Below, in pieces: positions 1 through 8,376 of a stretch of 21,023 nucleotides of DNA. The notes below the pieces were generated by a model. The model saw only the letters and a program-made list of their open reading frames with translations. It made no database searches and was not told where the DNA came from. The DNA comes from Bacteroidales bacterium. Its GTDB lineage: Bacteria > Bacteroidota > Bacteroidia > Bacteroidales > 4484-276. The position numbers were made by a program, and so were the translations under genes. The DNA lies in the NCBI GenBank assembly GCA_029939965.1, contig JAOZRY010000007.1, forward strand, positions 1 to 21,023, in the 5' to 3' direction. Every line of letters starts with the position of its first letter. The first letter of the stretch is position 1.

Positions 1-86
1 AAGAACAGGTCGCTTGCCTGTCCGTAAAAATTGAGCGTTATTAACGAAAATAACGTCATAAATAAAAATTGTTTAAATGTTTTCAT
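1..86 (-). CDS. 5' end of a secreted protein gene, truncated by the window edge
   Basis: An open minus-strand frame starts at the ATG at 86-84 and runs off the left edge without a stop. It begins MKTFKQFLFMTLFSLITLNF and continues YGQASDLF. This is a textbook signal peptide: two lysines, a hydrophobic core of about 14 residues, and a likely cleavage site after YGQA. The product is therefore exported across the inner membrane, but nothing visible tells what the mature protein does. It has the same orientation as the three T9SS cargo genes upstream, yet a strong terminator lies between it and the nearest of them, so it probably has its own promoter in about 87-134. I saw no clear -7 element there. 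The signal peptide is well supported; identity is unknown. Confidence 0.6.
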   Translation of the reverse strand, partial: MKTFKQFLFMTLFSLITLNFYGQASDLF

Positions 87-124
87 AAACGTGTGGGTTT
101 TTTGAATGAGTAAATAATTTTATT

Positions 125-164
125 AAAAACAAAAAAGGTATTCCGGGCTAAACCGGAATACCTT
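125..164 (-). terminator. Rho-independent terminator of the secreted-protein trio
   Basis: A perfect 12-bp inverted repeat (135-146 pairing with 153-164, loop 147-152) is followed on the minus strand by a T-rich run (TTTTTTGTTTTTA). It begins 10 bases after the stop codon of the 839-aa gene. No comparable hairpin lies in the two shorter gaps between the three paralogs, which suggests that transcription of all three ends here. Confidence 0.9.
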
Positions 165-174
165 ACAATAAACT

Positions 175-2694
175 TTATTGAATGATAATTCTGTTGTTAA
201 AAATTTTTCCTGTGCCCTTTTCAAAACCTCTCACGAAATAAATTCCATTATCAAGATTTTTGAGATTAATTTGAAAGTTGGATTCTGAAATTTGTTGCCG
301 GTGAACAAGAGTTCCGGTAAGCGTATATATCTCGATTGCTTCGAGGCTGTTTTTTGATTTGATATTAAAAATACCGTTGCCGGGATTTGGATAAATATTC
401 ATAACATCAGCATTGTTTGGTTCGCCGATGTTGTCGTAAAAAATTGCTTGTACGGTAACATTATCCACTTCCCAGGTAGCCGATCCTTCTTCAGTCGAAT
501 AAAAAACAAAAGCAATATGAATTGTTCCCTGCCCCCAGTCCGAAATATCAATTGCACCGGAGTTGGTCCATTCAAAGTAAGGATCGCCTGTGGGCCATAT
601 AGCCTGCCCGGACAGATCAGTCCATGTTGCTGAATAAGGATCGCCACCTCCATCATAATCAGTCGAAATTTTCACCTCCAGCGGTATTCCGGTATAGCCA
701 ACTGCCGAATTAAAAATCAATTGCTCATCAATCCAGGTACCGCCCACATTTACTTCGGGCGAAATTAGCCAGTCTTCGTTTTCGAAAGATGCTCCTTCAT
801 ACCCGGTCATCTTGGCACATGGTGTTTCTTCAATACCATAAGTATTAACGCGATCCCAAACCTGATCGCCGGTAATACTAATTGGTGTCCACTCTTCCCA
901 ACCCTCGTTGAATGTTGTAAAGAGCAGGTTGTCGAAAAAGTTTTCTTCGGTTGTTGCCGATGTTGCCGGAGCGGTTCCATCATTTTTATAATCAATAAAT
1001 TCACCGGAATTGGTGTATGGGAAAATTTTGAAATAATAGGTTGTGTTTACAGGGAGATTAGAAAAGGCAGTGACCTGAACACCCTGGGGAATATTTAATG
1101 CTCCCTGACCATCACTCAAATCGGTATCTTCGGCAACCGGAGTTCCATCAACCGGAGAATCGAAGTTTTCATCATCAGAGCCTAAAATCAGATAACCAGC
1201 CGGAAGTTGATCTCCAACAGCATCAATCCATGTTATCGAAATATTCTGACTTTGTGCATTGGCAGCAAAATCGGCAGGATAGTTTGTGGGTTCGGGGTCA
1301 GGAGTATATTCACCTTCGCCGGTAATCACAATTTCATCCACCTCCCATGTACCTGAAGCATCAGTACCACAAAAAAATATAAAAGCTACATACACATTGT
1401 CGCTGTTATAACCCGAAATGTTTACCTCGCCCGAATAAGTCCATTCCCAATTTACAGAACCATCGGGCAAAATTGGATCAAGGTCAGTCCAGTTTGCAGT
1501 TGTGGGATCGCCTCCACCATCATAATCGGTTGAAATTCTTACAGCAAATTGTGGTTCGGGAGTAATGTATCCTACAGCCGAATAAAAGGTTAAAATCTCA
1601 TTATCAAAATTGTTGAAATCCATGCCTGGTGATATCAGCCAATCTTCATTTTCGTAAACAGTACCTGAAACATATCCAGTCATTTGTGCACAAGGCGTTC
1701 CGTTTACACCATAGGTATTGTCTCTGTCCCAAACTTCATCACCAATAACACTAACTGGTGTCCATTCACCAAAACTCACATCAAAATTCTCAGTATTTAT
1801 AATCACTACATCAGAGGTTTGTGCCTGTGCTGAAGGTGGTGTTCCATCAGTTTTATAATCCATATTTGCACCTGAATTGGTGTATGGGAAAATCTTAAAA
1901 TAGTATGTTGTGGAAGATTCCAGGTTCGGAAATGAAAAGTTTCCTACTCCAAAGTCAACATTTACTGCTCCGATTCCATCAGATAAATCAAGATCATCGC
2001 TTATGTAAACACCATCTTCGGGCAGAGTAATATCGCTGCTCGTACTGGCTTTGATGAGATATGTTGTTGGAAGCTGGCCTCCTGTAGCATCAACCCACGA
2101 AAGGGCTGCGGTAAGGCCAACGGCTTCGGCAGCAAAGTTGGTTGGATAATTATCCGGCTCAGGAGCTACCCCTGACCACTCTTCAAAATCGCCATTAGTT
2201 ACCACAAGTTGGTTTCCGGTTGGAGATTCGAAAGTAAAGGCATCGATGTATTGAATTTCGCCGGGAGCAAATCCTGAAACATCATAAAACCTAACACCTA
2301 TATTAACACCAGTTGCTCCGGCAGGAATTACATCTTCAAAAACAAATTCTTCCCATGCTCCGGTATTTGGCCCAAGGTATCCGGTTGAATAACTCGTAGT
2401 GGCACCATTCCAGGTAAAAACAACCCTTGCACGAACAAATTCGCTGGTATAACCCCAATACGCAATCTTAAAACTTTCGCCGGCAGTAACCGGTATCTCA
2501 ACATCATTTGAAAAATTGCAATTGGCTTGTACACCCGTATTGACGATAATTCCACAACTGTAGTTTCCTTCGTAAACTATCGTAGATTCCTGAAAAGGCT
2601 CGATATCTGTACCATCAATCCAGTTCAGCGGTGTTTGCGCCTGAACGGAAACGACAATAAATAGTCCTATAATAATTGCAGCAAATTTTTTCAT
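175..2694 (-). CDS. T9SS-exported multidomain protein, two fn3-like plus choice-of-anchor J modules
   Basis: This is an 839-aa secreted protein. Residues 1-20 are a signal peptide ending VQAQ. Residues about 21-160 form a beta-rich jelly-roll-like module with two cysteines (C47, C59). An fn3-like module at about 181-293 is followed by a choice-of-anchor J-type module at about 296-458 (EDWLISP, STDYDGGGDP, TWEVDEI). This pair is repeated at about 466-582 and 587-752. The tail, about 764-839, is a T9SS type A sorting domain (MNIYPNPGNGIFNI, then DNGIYFVRG). By family knowledge such tails send proteins through the type IX system to the cell surface or medium. No catalytic residues are evident; adhesion or polysaccharide binding is only inference. 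It is the last gene of a probable three-gene unit, 50 bases from its upstream paralog and just before a strong terminator. Confidence 0.9.
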   Translation of the reverse strand: MKKFAAIIIGLFIVVSVQAQTPLNWIDGTDIEPFQESTIVYEGNYSCGIIVNTGVQANCNFSNDVEIPVTAGESFKIAYWGYTSEFVRARVVFTWNGATTSYSTGYLGPNTGAWEEFVFEDVIPAGATGVNIGVRFYDVSGFAPGEIQYIDAFTFESPTGNQLVVTNGDFEEWSGVAPEPDNYPTNFAAEAVGLTAALSWVDATGGQLPTTYLIKASTSSDITLPEDGVYISDDLDLSDGIGAVNVDFGVGNFSFPNLESSTTYYFKIFPYTNSGANMDYKTDGTPPSAQAQTSDVVIINTENFDVSFGEWTPVSVIGDEVWDRDNTYGVNGTPCAQMTGYVSGTVYENEDWLISPGMDFNNFDNEILTFYSAVGYITPEPQFAVRISTDYDGGGDPTTANWTDLDPILPDGSVNWEWTYSGEVNISGYNSDNVYVAFIFFCGTDASGTWEVDEIVITGEGEYTPDPEPTNYPADFAANAQSQNISITWIDAVGDQLPAGYLILGSDDENFDSPVDGTPVAEDTDLSDGQGALNIPQGVQVTAFSNLPVNTTYYFKIFPYTNSGEFIDYKNDGTAPATSATTEENFFDNLLFTTFNEGWEEWTPISITGDQVWDRVNTYGIEETPCAKMTGYEGASFENEDWLISPEVNVGGTWIDEQLIFNSAVGYTGIPLEVKISTDYDGGGDPYSATWTDLSGQAIWPTGDPYFEWTNSGAIDISDWGQGTIHIAFVFYSTEEGSATWEVDNVTVQAIFYDNIGEPNNADVMNIYPNPGNGIFNIKSKNSLEAIEIYTLTGTLVHRQQISESNFQINLKNLDNGIYFVRGFEKGTGKIFNNRIIIQ

Positions 2695-2744
2695 ATCGCT
2701 TGTTTCTATTATATTAATAAATAATTATTTCTTGGTTTCGTAAA

Positions 2745-5258
2745 TTATTGAATTACAATCCTTCTGCTCAGGGTGTACTTGTTATCCGCTTCCATTTTTA
2801 CAAAATACACGCCTTTGTTGAGGTGTGTTAAATCCAGTTGTCCGGCGACTCCCAAATTAGTTTCACTGTAAACTAGCATTCCGCTTACAGTAAATATCTC
2901 CAGGTTTGTAACCGGTTTGTCAGCATCAAAATAAATTATTCCGTTTCCTGGGTTTGGATACAAACTAAGATTTACCTGTGGGTGGTTTTCGGCAATGCCA
3001 ATTTGGCCTTGTACACGAATGTTGTCAACTTCCCAGGTTGCCGAACCTTCAGAAGTGGAGGTAAATTTAAAGGCGATGTAAATAATTTGATCTGTGTAAT
3101 TGGATAAGGCAATACTTCCCGAAGCAGTCCATTCGAAGTAGGGATCACCTGTGGGCCAAATTGCCTGGTTAGTTAAATTGTCCCAGGTAAAATCGTTGGG
3201 ATTTCCTGTGCCATCATAGTCTGATGAAACCAGTAGTTCCAAGGCATTTCCTGTATAACCTAATGCAGAATAAAAATCGAGCATTTCGTTACTGGTTGTT
3301 GTTAGGTCGATGGCTGGCGAAATTAACCAATCTTCATTTTCAAACGGTTCACCCTCATATCCGGTCATTTTAGCACAAGGTGTGCCTTCAATACCATAGG
3401 TGTTATCTCTGCCCCAAACCTGTTCGCCAACAACGCTATATTGTGTCCAGCCTCCCCAATCTTCATTAAAATCGGTGAATAAAATATCAGTTGCTGTAGA
3501 TTCGCCAGTTGTAGCCTGACCTCCGGGAGGGGGAAGAGTTACATCAATTTTGTAATCGATTAGTGTACCTGAATTTGTATAAGGAACGATAACTGCATAA
3601 TAGGTTGTATTTTCCAACAATCCCGAAAAAGTACATTGTCCCACATCCGGCATAACATTTACAGCTCCATATCCATCGCTCGCATCGGTATCATCCACAA
3701 CCGGAGTCCCGTCTTCAGGTAAAGAAAACTCAGTATTATCCTGAATTAACACAACATATCCTTCCGGGATAATATCGCCGGTGGCATCTAGCCAGGTCAT
3801 CGAAACAGATTGATTTACAGCAGTAACAGTAAAATCAGCAGGGTAGTTGGTGGGTTCAGGATCAACAACCGGTTCGCCTTCACCGGTTATTAAAATTTCG
3901 TCAACTTCCCAGGTTGCAGCATCACCGGTATCACAAAAATAGATGAATGCTACATGTACATTATCGCCATCAAAACCTGAAATATCAAGTTCACCTGAAT
4001 TGGTCCAATCCCAATTGGTACCACCATCGGGTAAAATTGGATCAAGGTCGGTCCAGTTTGCAGTTGTCGGATCGCCACCACCATCATAATCTGTCGAAAT
4101 TCGTACGGCAAATTGTTGATCTGCGGTTATATAACCTACAGCTGAATAAAATGAGAAGAGTTCGTTTGTGTAATTGGTCAGATTTAGTGAGGGAGAGATG
4201 AGCCAGTCATCATTTTCATAAACAGTACCTTCAAAATAACCCGTAACCTGGGCACAAGGTGTTCCGTTTACACCATAGGTATTATCCCTGTCCCAAACCT
4301 GATCGCCAATAACACTTATAGGTGTCCACTCACCAAATGAGTCATCAAAGCTCTGGGCTTCGATAACAACAATATTTAAAATCTCAACCATAGCGGCTGG
4401 AGGAGTACCATCGTTTTTAAAGTCGATGTTAACACCAGTATTATTGTATGAATATATTTTAAAATAATAGGTCAACATTGGATTTAATCCTGAAAATGTG
4501 AAATTTTCATTACCGAAAGAAATATTTGCAGCTCCATTTTCATCAGAAAAATCAAAATCATCAGCTTCATAAACACCATCTGTAGGATTTGTAATATTAT
4601 CCTGAGTACTTGCTTTGATGAGATAAGCCTGAGGAAGTTGATCGCCTGTTGCATCTGTCCAGGAGAGAATTGCATTTAAGCCTTCGGCTGTTCCTGTAAA
4701 ATCGGTTGGGTAATTTGTGGGTTCGGGGCTTATAACCGGCCAGCTTTCAAAATCTCCATTGGCAACTAAAAGTGTAGTACCTGTTGGTGATTCAAAATTT
4801 ACATCGTCGATGTATTGTACTTCGCCGGCAACAAATCCGGTAACATCATAAAAACGAATTCCAAGTCTAACGCCGGTAGCACCGTCAGGAACAACTCCTT
4901 CTGAAATAAATTCTATCCAGCCACCGGTATTAGGGCCTAAATACTCATTTGAATAAGTTGTGTTGGCTCCTTCCCAGAGATAAACTGCCCGACCCCGAAT
5001 AAATTCGCTGGTGCTTCCCCAGAATGTAAATGTAAAACTGTTACCAGCAGTAACCGGTATTACAATCTCGTTTTCCAGATTACAATTTGCCTGTGTTCCA
5101 CTATTTACAATAACACCACAACTGTAATCCCCACCATGAACAGTAGTGGATTCCTGAAATGTTTCAATGTCGGAGTCTCCCAACCAATTATCGGGTAGTT
5201 GTGCCCATACTGAGCTAATCGCAAAAAATAAAATCGTTAATAATGTAAGTTTTTTCAT
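2745..5258 (-). CDS. T9SS-exported multidomain protein, close paralog of the 839-aa gene
   Basis: This 837-aa protein has the same architecture as its downstream neighbour. It has a signal peptide (1-20, ending VWAQ), a two-cysteine jelly-roll-like module (about 21-160, C47 and C59), an fn3-like module (about 181-290) and a choice-of-anchor J-type module (about 298-458). A second fn3-like/anchor J pair follows (about 468-584 and 590-750), then a T9SS type A tail (about 762-837, with SLYPNPGNGIIYF and KGVYFVK). The two proteins align almost without gaps up to residue 560. The first anchor J module is especially alike, with a shared run including STDYDGGGDPTTANWTDLDP. This points to tandem duplication with possible gene conversion. 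In the second fn3-like module the usual DYKNDGT loop reads DYKIDVT. No enzymatic motif is seen. The gap of 80 bases to the upstream gene contains no terminator. Confidence 0.9.
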   Translation of the reverse strand: MKKLTLLTILFFAISSVWAQLPDNWLGDSDIETFQESTTVHGGDYSCGVIVNSGTQANCNLENEIVIPVTAGNSFTFTFWGSTSEFIRGRAVYLWEGANTTYSNEYLGPNTGGWIEFISEGVVPDGATGVRLGIRFYDVTGFVAGEVQYIDDVNFESPTGTTLLVANGDFESWPVISPEPTNYPTDFTGTAEGLNAILSWTDATGDQLPQAYLIKASTQDNITNPTDGVYEADDFDFSDENGAANISFGNENFTFSGLNPMLTYYFKIYSYNNTGVNIDFKNDGTPPAAMVEILNIVVIEAQSFDDSFGEWTPISVIGDQVWDRDNTYGVNGTPCAQVTGYFEGTVYENDDWLISPSLNLTNYTNELFSFYSAVGYITADQQFAVRISTDYDGGGDPTTANWTDLDPILPDGGTNWDWTNSGELDISGFDGDNVHVAFIYFCDTGDAATWEVDEILITGEGEPVVDPEPTNYPADFTVTAVNQSVSMTWLDATGDIIPEGYVVLIQDNTEFSLPEDGTPVVDDTDASDGYGAVNVMPDVGQCTFSGLLENTTYYAVIVPYTNSGTLIDYKIDVTLPPPGGQATTGESTATDILFTDFNEDWGGWTQYSVVGEQVWGRDNTYGIEGTPCAKMTGYEGEPFENEDWLISPAIDLTTTSNEMLDFYSALGYTGNALELLVSSDYDGTGNPNDFTWDNLTNQAIWPTGDPYFEWTASGSIALSNYTDQIIYIAFKFTSTSEGSATWEVDNIRVQGQIGIAENHPQVNLSLYPNPGNGIIYFDADKPVTNLEIFTVSGMLVYSETNLGVAGQLDLTHLNKGVYFVKMEADNKYTLSRRIVIQ

Positions 5259-5338
5259 TTTAATTGTTATTTAATTTTTATAAATATGAAATGAATTCGA
5301 ATTTAAAAATATATTTTCCGGAAGATTATTTTTGATAT

Positions 5339-8089
5339 TTATCTCTTAATGATCATCTTGGTAGAAAATACCTGATGAGATAAAATGTTTGTGGCTTTTA
5401 TGAAATAAATACCATGACTGGTTTTGGTGGTAATATCAATAACTTCACCGGATTCGATTGTTGCACAGTAAATTCTGTTTCCGGTTAAATCATAAACCTC
5501 AATGTTCCATATTCCTGAGTTTTCAGCATTAAAGAAAAATACTCCACGATTTGGATTTGGATAAAAATGAACTGTTTCATTTTCAATGTTTTGGATTTCG
5601 GTGGTTAAACACGGCTCTCCCGGAGTAGCATAAATGGAATCTCCTTCGCTGTTAACTGCTGCAAACTCAGCAGAGGCAAGCCAATTTTCGGGGAGACTGT
5701 TGTCGCTGTCAGGATCGCAAAGAGTTAAAGAAGGGCCTCCTCCATCGGCAAGGGTATCCCAGGGGAGTTGGTCATCGTATTCTACCTGATCAATAATATT
5801 TCCAAATCCATCCTGCAATTCAATAAGCTCACCACCATTGCTAAGTGCTCCACCTGTCCACTCAAAAGCATTAACATCAAAAACGTTGAGCATAGCTAAC
5901 GAGTCAACAGCTACCAAAATATAATCGCCAGCATTAAGAGTAGTTTCTGCGAAGGTAAATTCGATTCCCTCAACAAAACTAAAACCTGCCAGATTAACAT
6001 CGATGTTATCGTTATTGTATATTTCGATAAATTCCAGCGAGTCGTTGTTGCTCTCGGGAGGATTGTACATTATTTCGGTTATTACCAGGTTAGGAACGGG
6101 CTGCATTTCGATAATCGAAAAAATGGCATCACTCTCATCAAAAATTTGATTGTTATCGTTGCTGTAAATTTTAATTTTATAATCATCGCCAAGTTCCTGC
6201 CCTTCAGCAACCTCCCATATCCAGGATTGCGTTGTAACCTCGACGGATGAAGCTAATATTTCATTGCTTCCCGAAAGATTAATTAACTCGATGGTAACCT
6301 CACCTGACACCTCGGCATAATTCCAGATAATTTCATAGCTCAGCCCTTGTTGCAACATTTCGCCACCATTGGGGAAAATTACAACAATGATTGGTTCGGT
6401 AGGATTGTTTGGTAAACCCGGAGTTCCATACAATATAATGCTTGCCTCCCAGCTCTCAGGCAGACTGTTGTCGAAATCAGGATCAATCAAAGAGAGGGAT
6501 GGGCCATCCCCATCAGGTTCTGAGGGCCATTCGCCACCATCGCTATAATCAACTGTGTCAACAACATTCCCGAAAGCATCAGACAATTCTACGTTTTCGC
6601 CGCCATTGCTTAAAGCACCATCGATGAACGGCCCTACAAGATTAGAAATTCCATAAAACGCTGATATAGTGTCAGGGTTTCTGGCTATCAAAAGGTATTC
6701 ACCTGCGTTTAAAATAGTACCATCAGCAAAAATAAATTCGAACCCATCGGTAAAGCTCCATCCTGATAGGTCAACATTTTCGGTATCGTTGTTATAAATT
6801 TCAAGATATTCCCAATAATCATCATCACCGAGTGCGGCGGGTGGATTGTACATAATTTCGTTAATCACAATATTGTAAAAGTCGGGCTCATCAACAATAG
6901 AAAATATTCCACTCAACCCCAAAGCCGCGACTTGCAAACTGCTAACGCGAAACTGGTAGTCATTTCCAATGGGATATTCTGACGGGATTTGCCACGAAAA
7001 ACTTTCGGAAGAAGCGGGAACAGTAGCGAGTAATGTCCAGACCGGATTACCCGAAGAGGCATCATCGGTAATTTCGATGGTTACATCTCCTTCAACATTT
7101 ATCACGTTCCACTCCACATCATAAACCTGGCCCCTGAACCAATTTTCTCCGGTTTCGGGAGCTGTTACCACAATTTCGGGCAGTACTGCTCCGGTGGTTG
7201 CTTCGGACGAAGGGGCTGTACCATCGGTTTTATAATCCACATCCAAACCAAAATTGGTGTATGGATAAATTTGGAAATAATAAGTGGTTTCAGGATTAAG
7301 ATTTGCAAAAATAAATTCCTCCTCACCATATAAAACATTAGCTGCACCCTGCCCATCGGTTAGGTCTAAATCATTGGCAATAAAATCAGCATCAGATGGC
7401 GGGGTAAAAACATTTTCATCGCTTGCCATTATCAAATAGGCATCCGGAAGTTGTCCGCCGGTTGCATCTGTCCACAAAAGTTCAATCTGCTGATCGGTAG
7501 CGGTAGCAGAAAATTCGGTAGGATAATTTGTGGGTTCAGGAAGTAAAGATGGCCATTCTTCAAAATTGCCATTGGCAACATAAAGCACATTCCCAACCGG
7601 ACTTTCAAAAATTATCTGGTCAACAAACTGTGTTTCAGGAGCCACAAATCCACCTATATCATAAGATCTTATTCGGAGGTTTACACCGGTTACATCAACA
7701 GGAACTATGTCTTCGCACACAAATTCTTCCCAATCGCCCGTGGTGGTTGGCCCTGCATAATTGGGAGAATATGTTGCATCAAAACCAACCCAGTCAAATG
7801 CGGCTCTTAATCTTACATGTTCGCTTGTGAAATAGTAAAAAGAAATTTTGAATGATTCGCCGGCAACCACCGGAATCTCAACGAGGTTTGACAAATCACA
7901 ATTGGCCTGAGTACCGGTATTTACATCAATACCACAACTAAAATCTCCCTCGTAAACTGTTGAGGTTTCTTTAAAAGTATTAATGCCTGAATCATCCATC
8001 CAGTTGGTTGGGATTTGCCCAAAGGCATGAATAGACATTGAAATTAAGAAAAGCAAAAAGAATGTTTGGAGTCGTAAAAAAGGTATCAT
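5339..8089 (-). CDS. T9SS-exported protein with two lamin-tail domains, third paralog
   Basis: This is a 916-aa secreted protein and the first gene of the probable trio. Residues 1-24 are a signal peptide ending AFGQ. The two-cysteine jelly-roll-like module (about 27-163, C52 and C64) and the fn3-like module (about 185-298) match the two paralogs. After that the architecture changes. A Kre9-like/Ser-Thr-rich beta module (about 304-398, NWFRGQVYDVEWNV) is followed by a lamin-tail domain (about 404-555, INEIMYNPP, LSNGGENVELSD). Both are then repeated at about 565-660 (GGEMLQQGLSYEIIW) and about 665-826 (ITEIMYNPP, LSNGGELIELQD). The T9SS tail is about 838-916 (HFYPNPNRGVFFF, HGIYFIKA). Lamin-tail domains in bacteria are usually accessory modules of surface or secreted proteins. 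No nuclease or other catalytic domain accompanies them here, so function is unassigned. Confidence 0.9.
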   Translation of the reverse strand: MIPFLRLQTFFLLFLISMSIHAFGQIPTNWMDDSGINTFKETSTVYEGDFSCGIDVNTGTQANCDLSNLVEIPVVAGESFKISFYYFTSEHVRLRAAFDWVGFDATYSPNYAGPTTTGDWEEFVCEDIVPVDVTGVNLRIRSYDIGGFVAPETQFVDQIIFESPVGNVLYVANGNFEEWPSLLPEPTNYPTEFSATATDQQIELLWTDATGGQLPDAYLIMASDENVFTPPSDADFIANDLDLTDGQGAANVLYGEEEFIFANLNPETTYYFQIYPYTNFGLDVDYKTDGTAPSSEATTGAVLPEIVVTAPETGENWFRGQVYDVEWNVINVEGDVTIEITDDASSGNPVWTLLATVPASSESFSWQIPSEYPIGNDYQFRVSSLQVAALGLSGIFSIVDEPDFYNIVINEIMYNPPAALGDDDYWEYLEIYNNDTENVDLSGWSFTDGFEFIFADGTILNAGEYLLIARNPDTISAFYGISNLVGPFIDGALSNGGENVELSDAFGNVVDTVDYSDGGEWPSEPDGDGPSLSLIDPDFDNSLPESWEASIILYGTPGLPNNPTEPIIVVIFPNGGEMLQQGLSYEIIWNYAEVSGEVTIELINLSGSNEILASSVEVTTQSWIWEVAEGQELGDDYKIKIYSNDNNQIFDESDAIFSIIEMQPVPNLVITEIMYNPPESNNDSLEFIEIYNNDNIDVNLAGFSFVEGIEFTFAETTLNAGDYILVAVDSLAMLNVFDVNAFEWTGGALSNGGELIELQDGFGNIIDQVEYDDQLPWDTLADGGGPSLTLCDPDSDNSLPENWLASAEFAAVNSEGDSIYATPGEPCLTTEIQNIENETVHFYPNPNRGVFFFNAENSGIWNIEVYDLTGNRIYCATIESGEVIDITTKTSHGIYFIKATNILSHQVFSTKMIIKR

Positions 8090-8112
8090 AAATCAGCTAT
8101 TTATTTGGTTGA

Positions 8113-8120
8113 CAAAGATG
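8113..8120 (-). promoter_or_regulatory. Possible -7 promoter element of the secreted-protein trio
   Basis: Read on the minus strand the site is CATCTTTG, matching the Bacteroidota -7 consensus TAnnTTTG at all but the first fixed base. It lies 23 bases upstream of the ATG of the 916-aa gene. No good TTTG -33 box is visible at the usual distance, so this is a weak call. Confidence 0.35.
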
Positions 8121-8326
8121 TTAATAATAGATTGAAATAGTAAGTATTAGAATTAAAAATGTAAAAATAAGGTTTTCTTACGCACATAAATTGTAAACCG
8201 AGAAATGAAAGATGCCGAAAAAGGCATTAAAAATATATTATTTTCATAATCCAAACAACAGATTGTTAACAACTAAGGGCATGTTCATAAAAACCGGAAG
8301 TTATTTTTGAGCAAGCCCTAAGTCAG

Positions 8327-8359
8327 GGCAAAAAAAAACCCGGCAAAATGCCGGGTTTT
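8327..8359 (-). terminator. Rho-independent terminator of dnaK
   Basis: An 11-bp perfect stem (8335-8345 with 8349-8359, loop of three A) has the core CCCGGCA/TGCCGGG. On the minus strand it is followed by eight or more T. It starts 18 bases after the dnaK stop codon. A second small hairpin, GCCCT/AGGGC (8315-8319 with 8325-8329), follows directly and may add to termination. Confidence 0.92.
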
Positions 8360-8376
8360 CAATAAAAAAAATTTAT

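Noticed and set aside
5339..8089. Extracellular nuclease assignment because of lamin-tail domains
   Set aside because: Lamin-tail domains often accompany secreted nucleases, but no nuclease motif is present in this protein.
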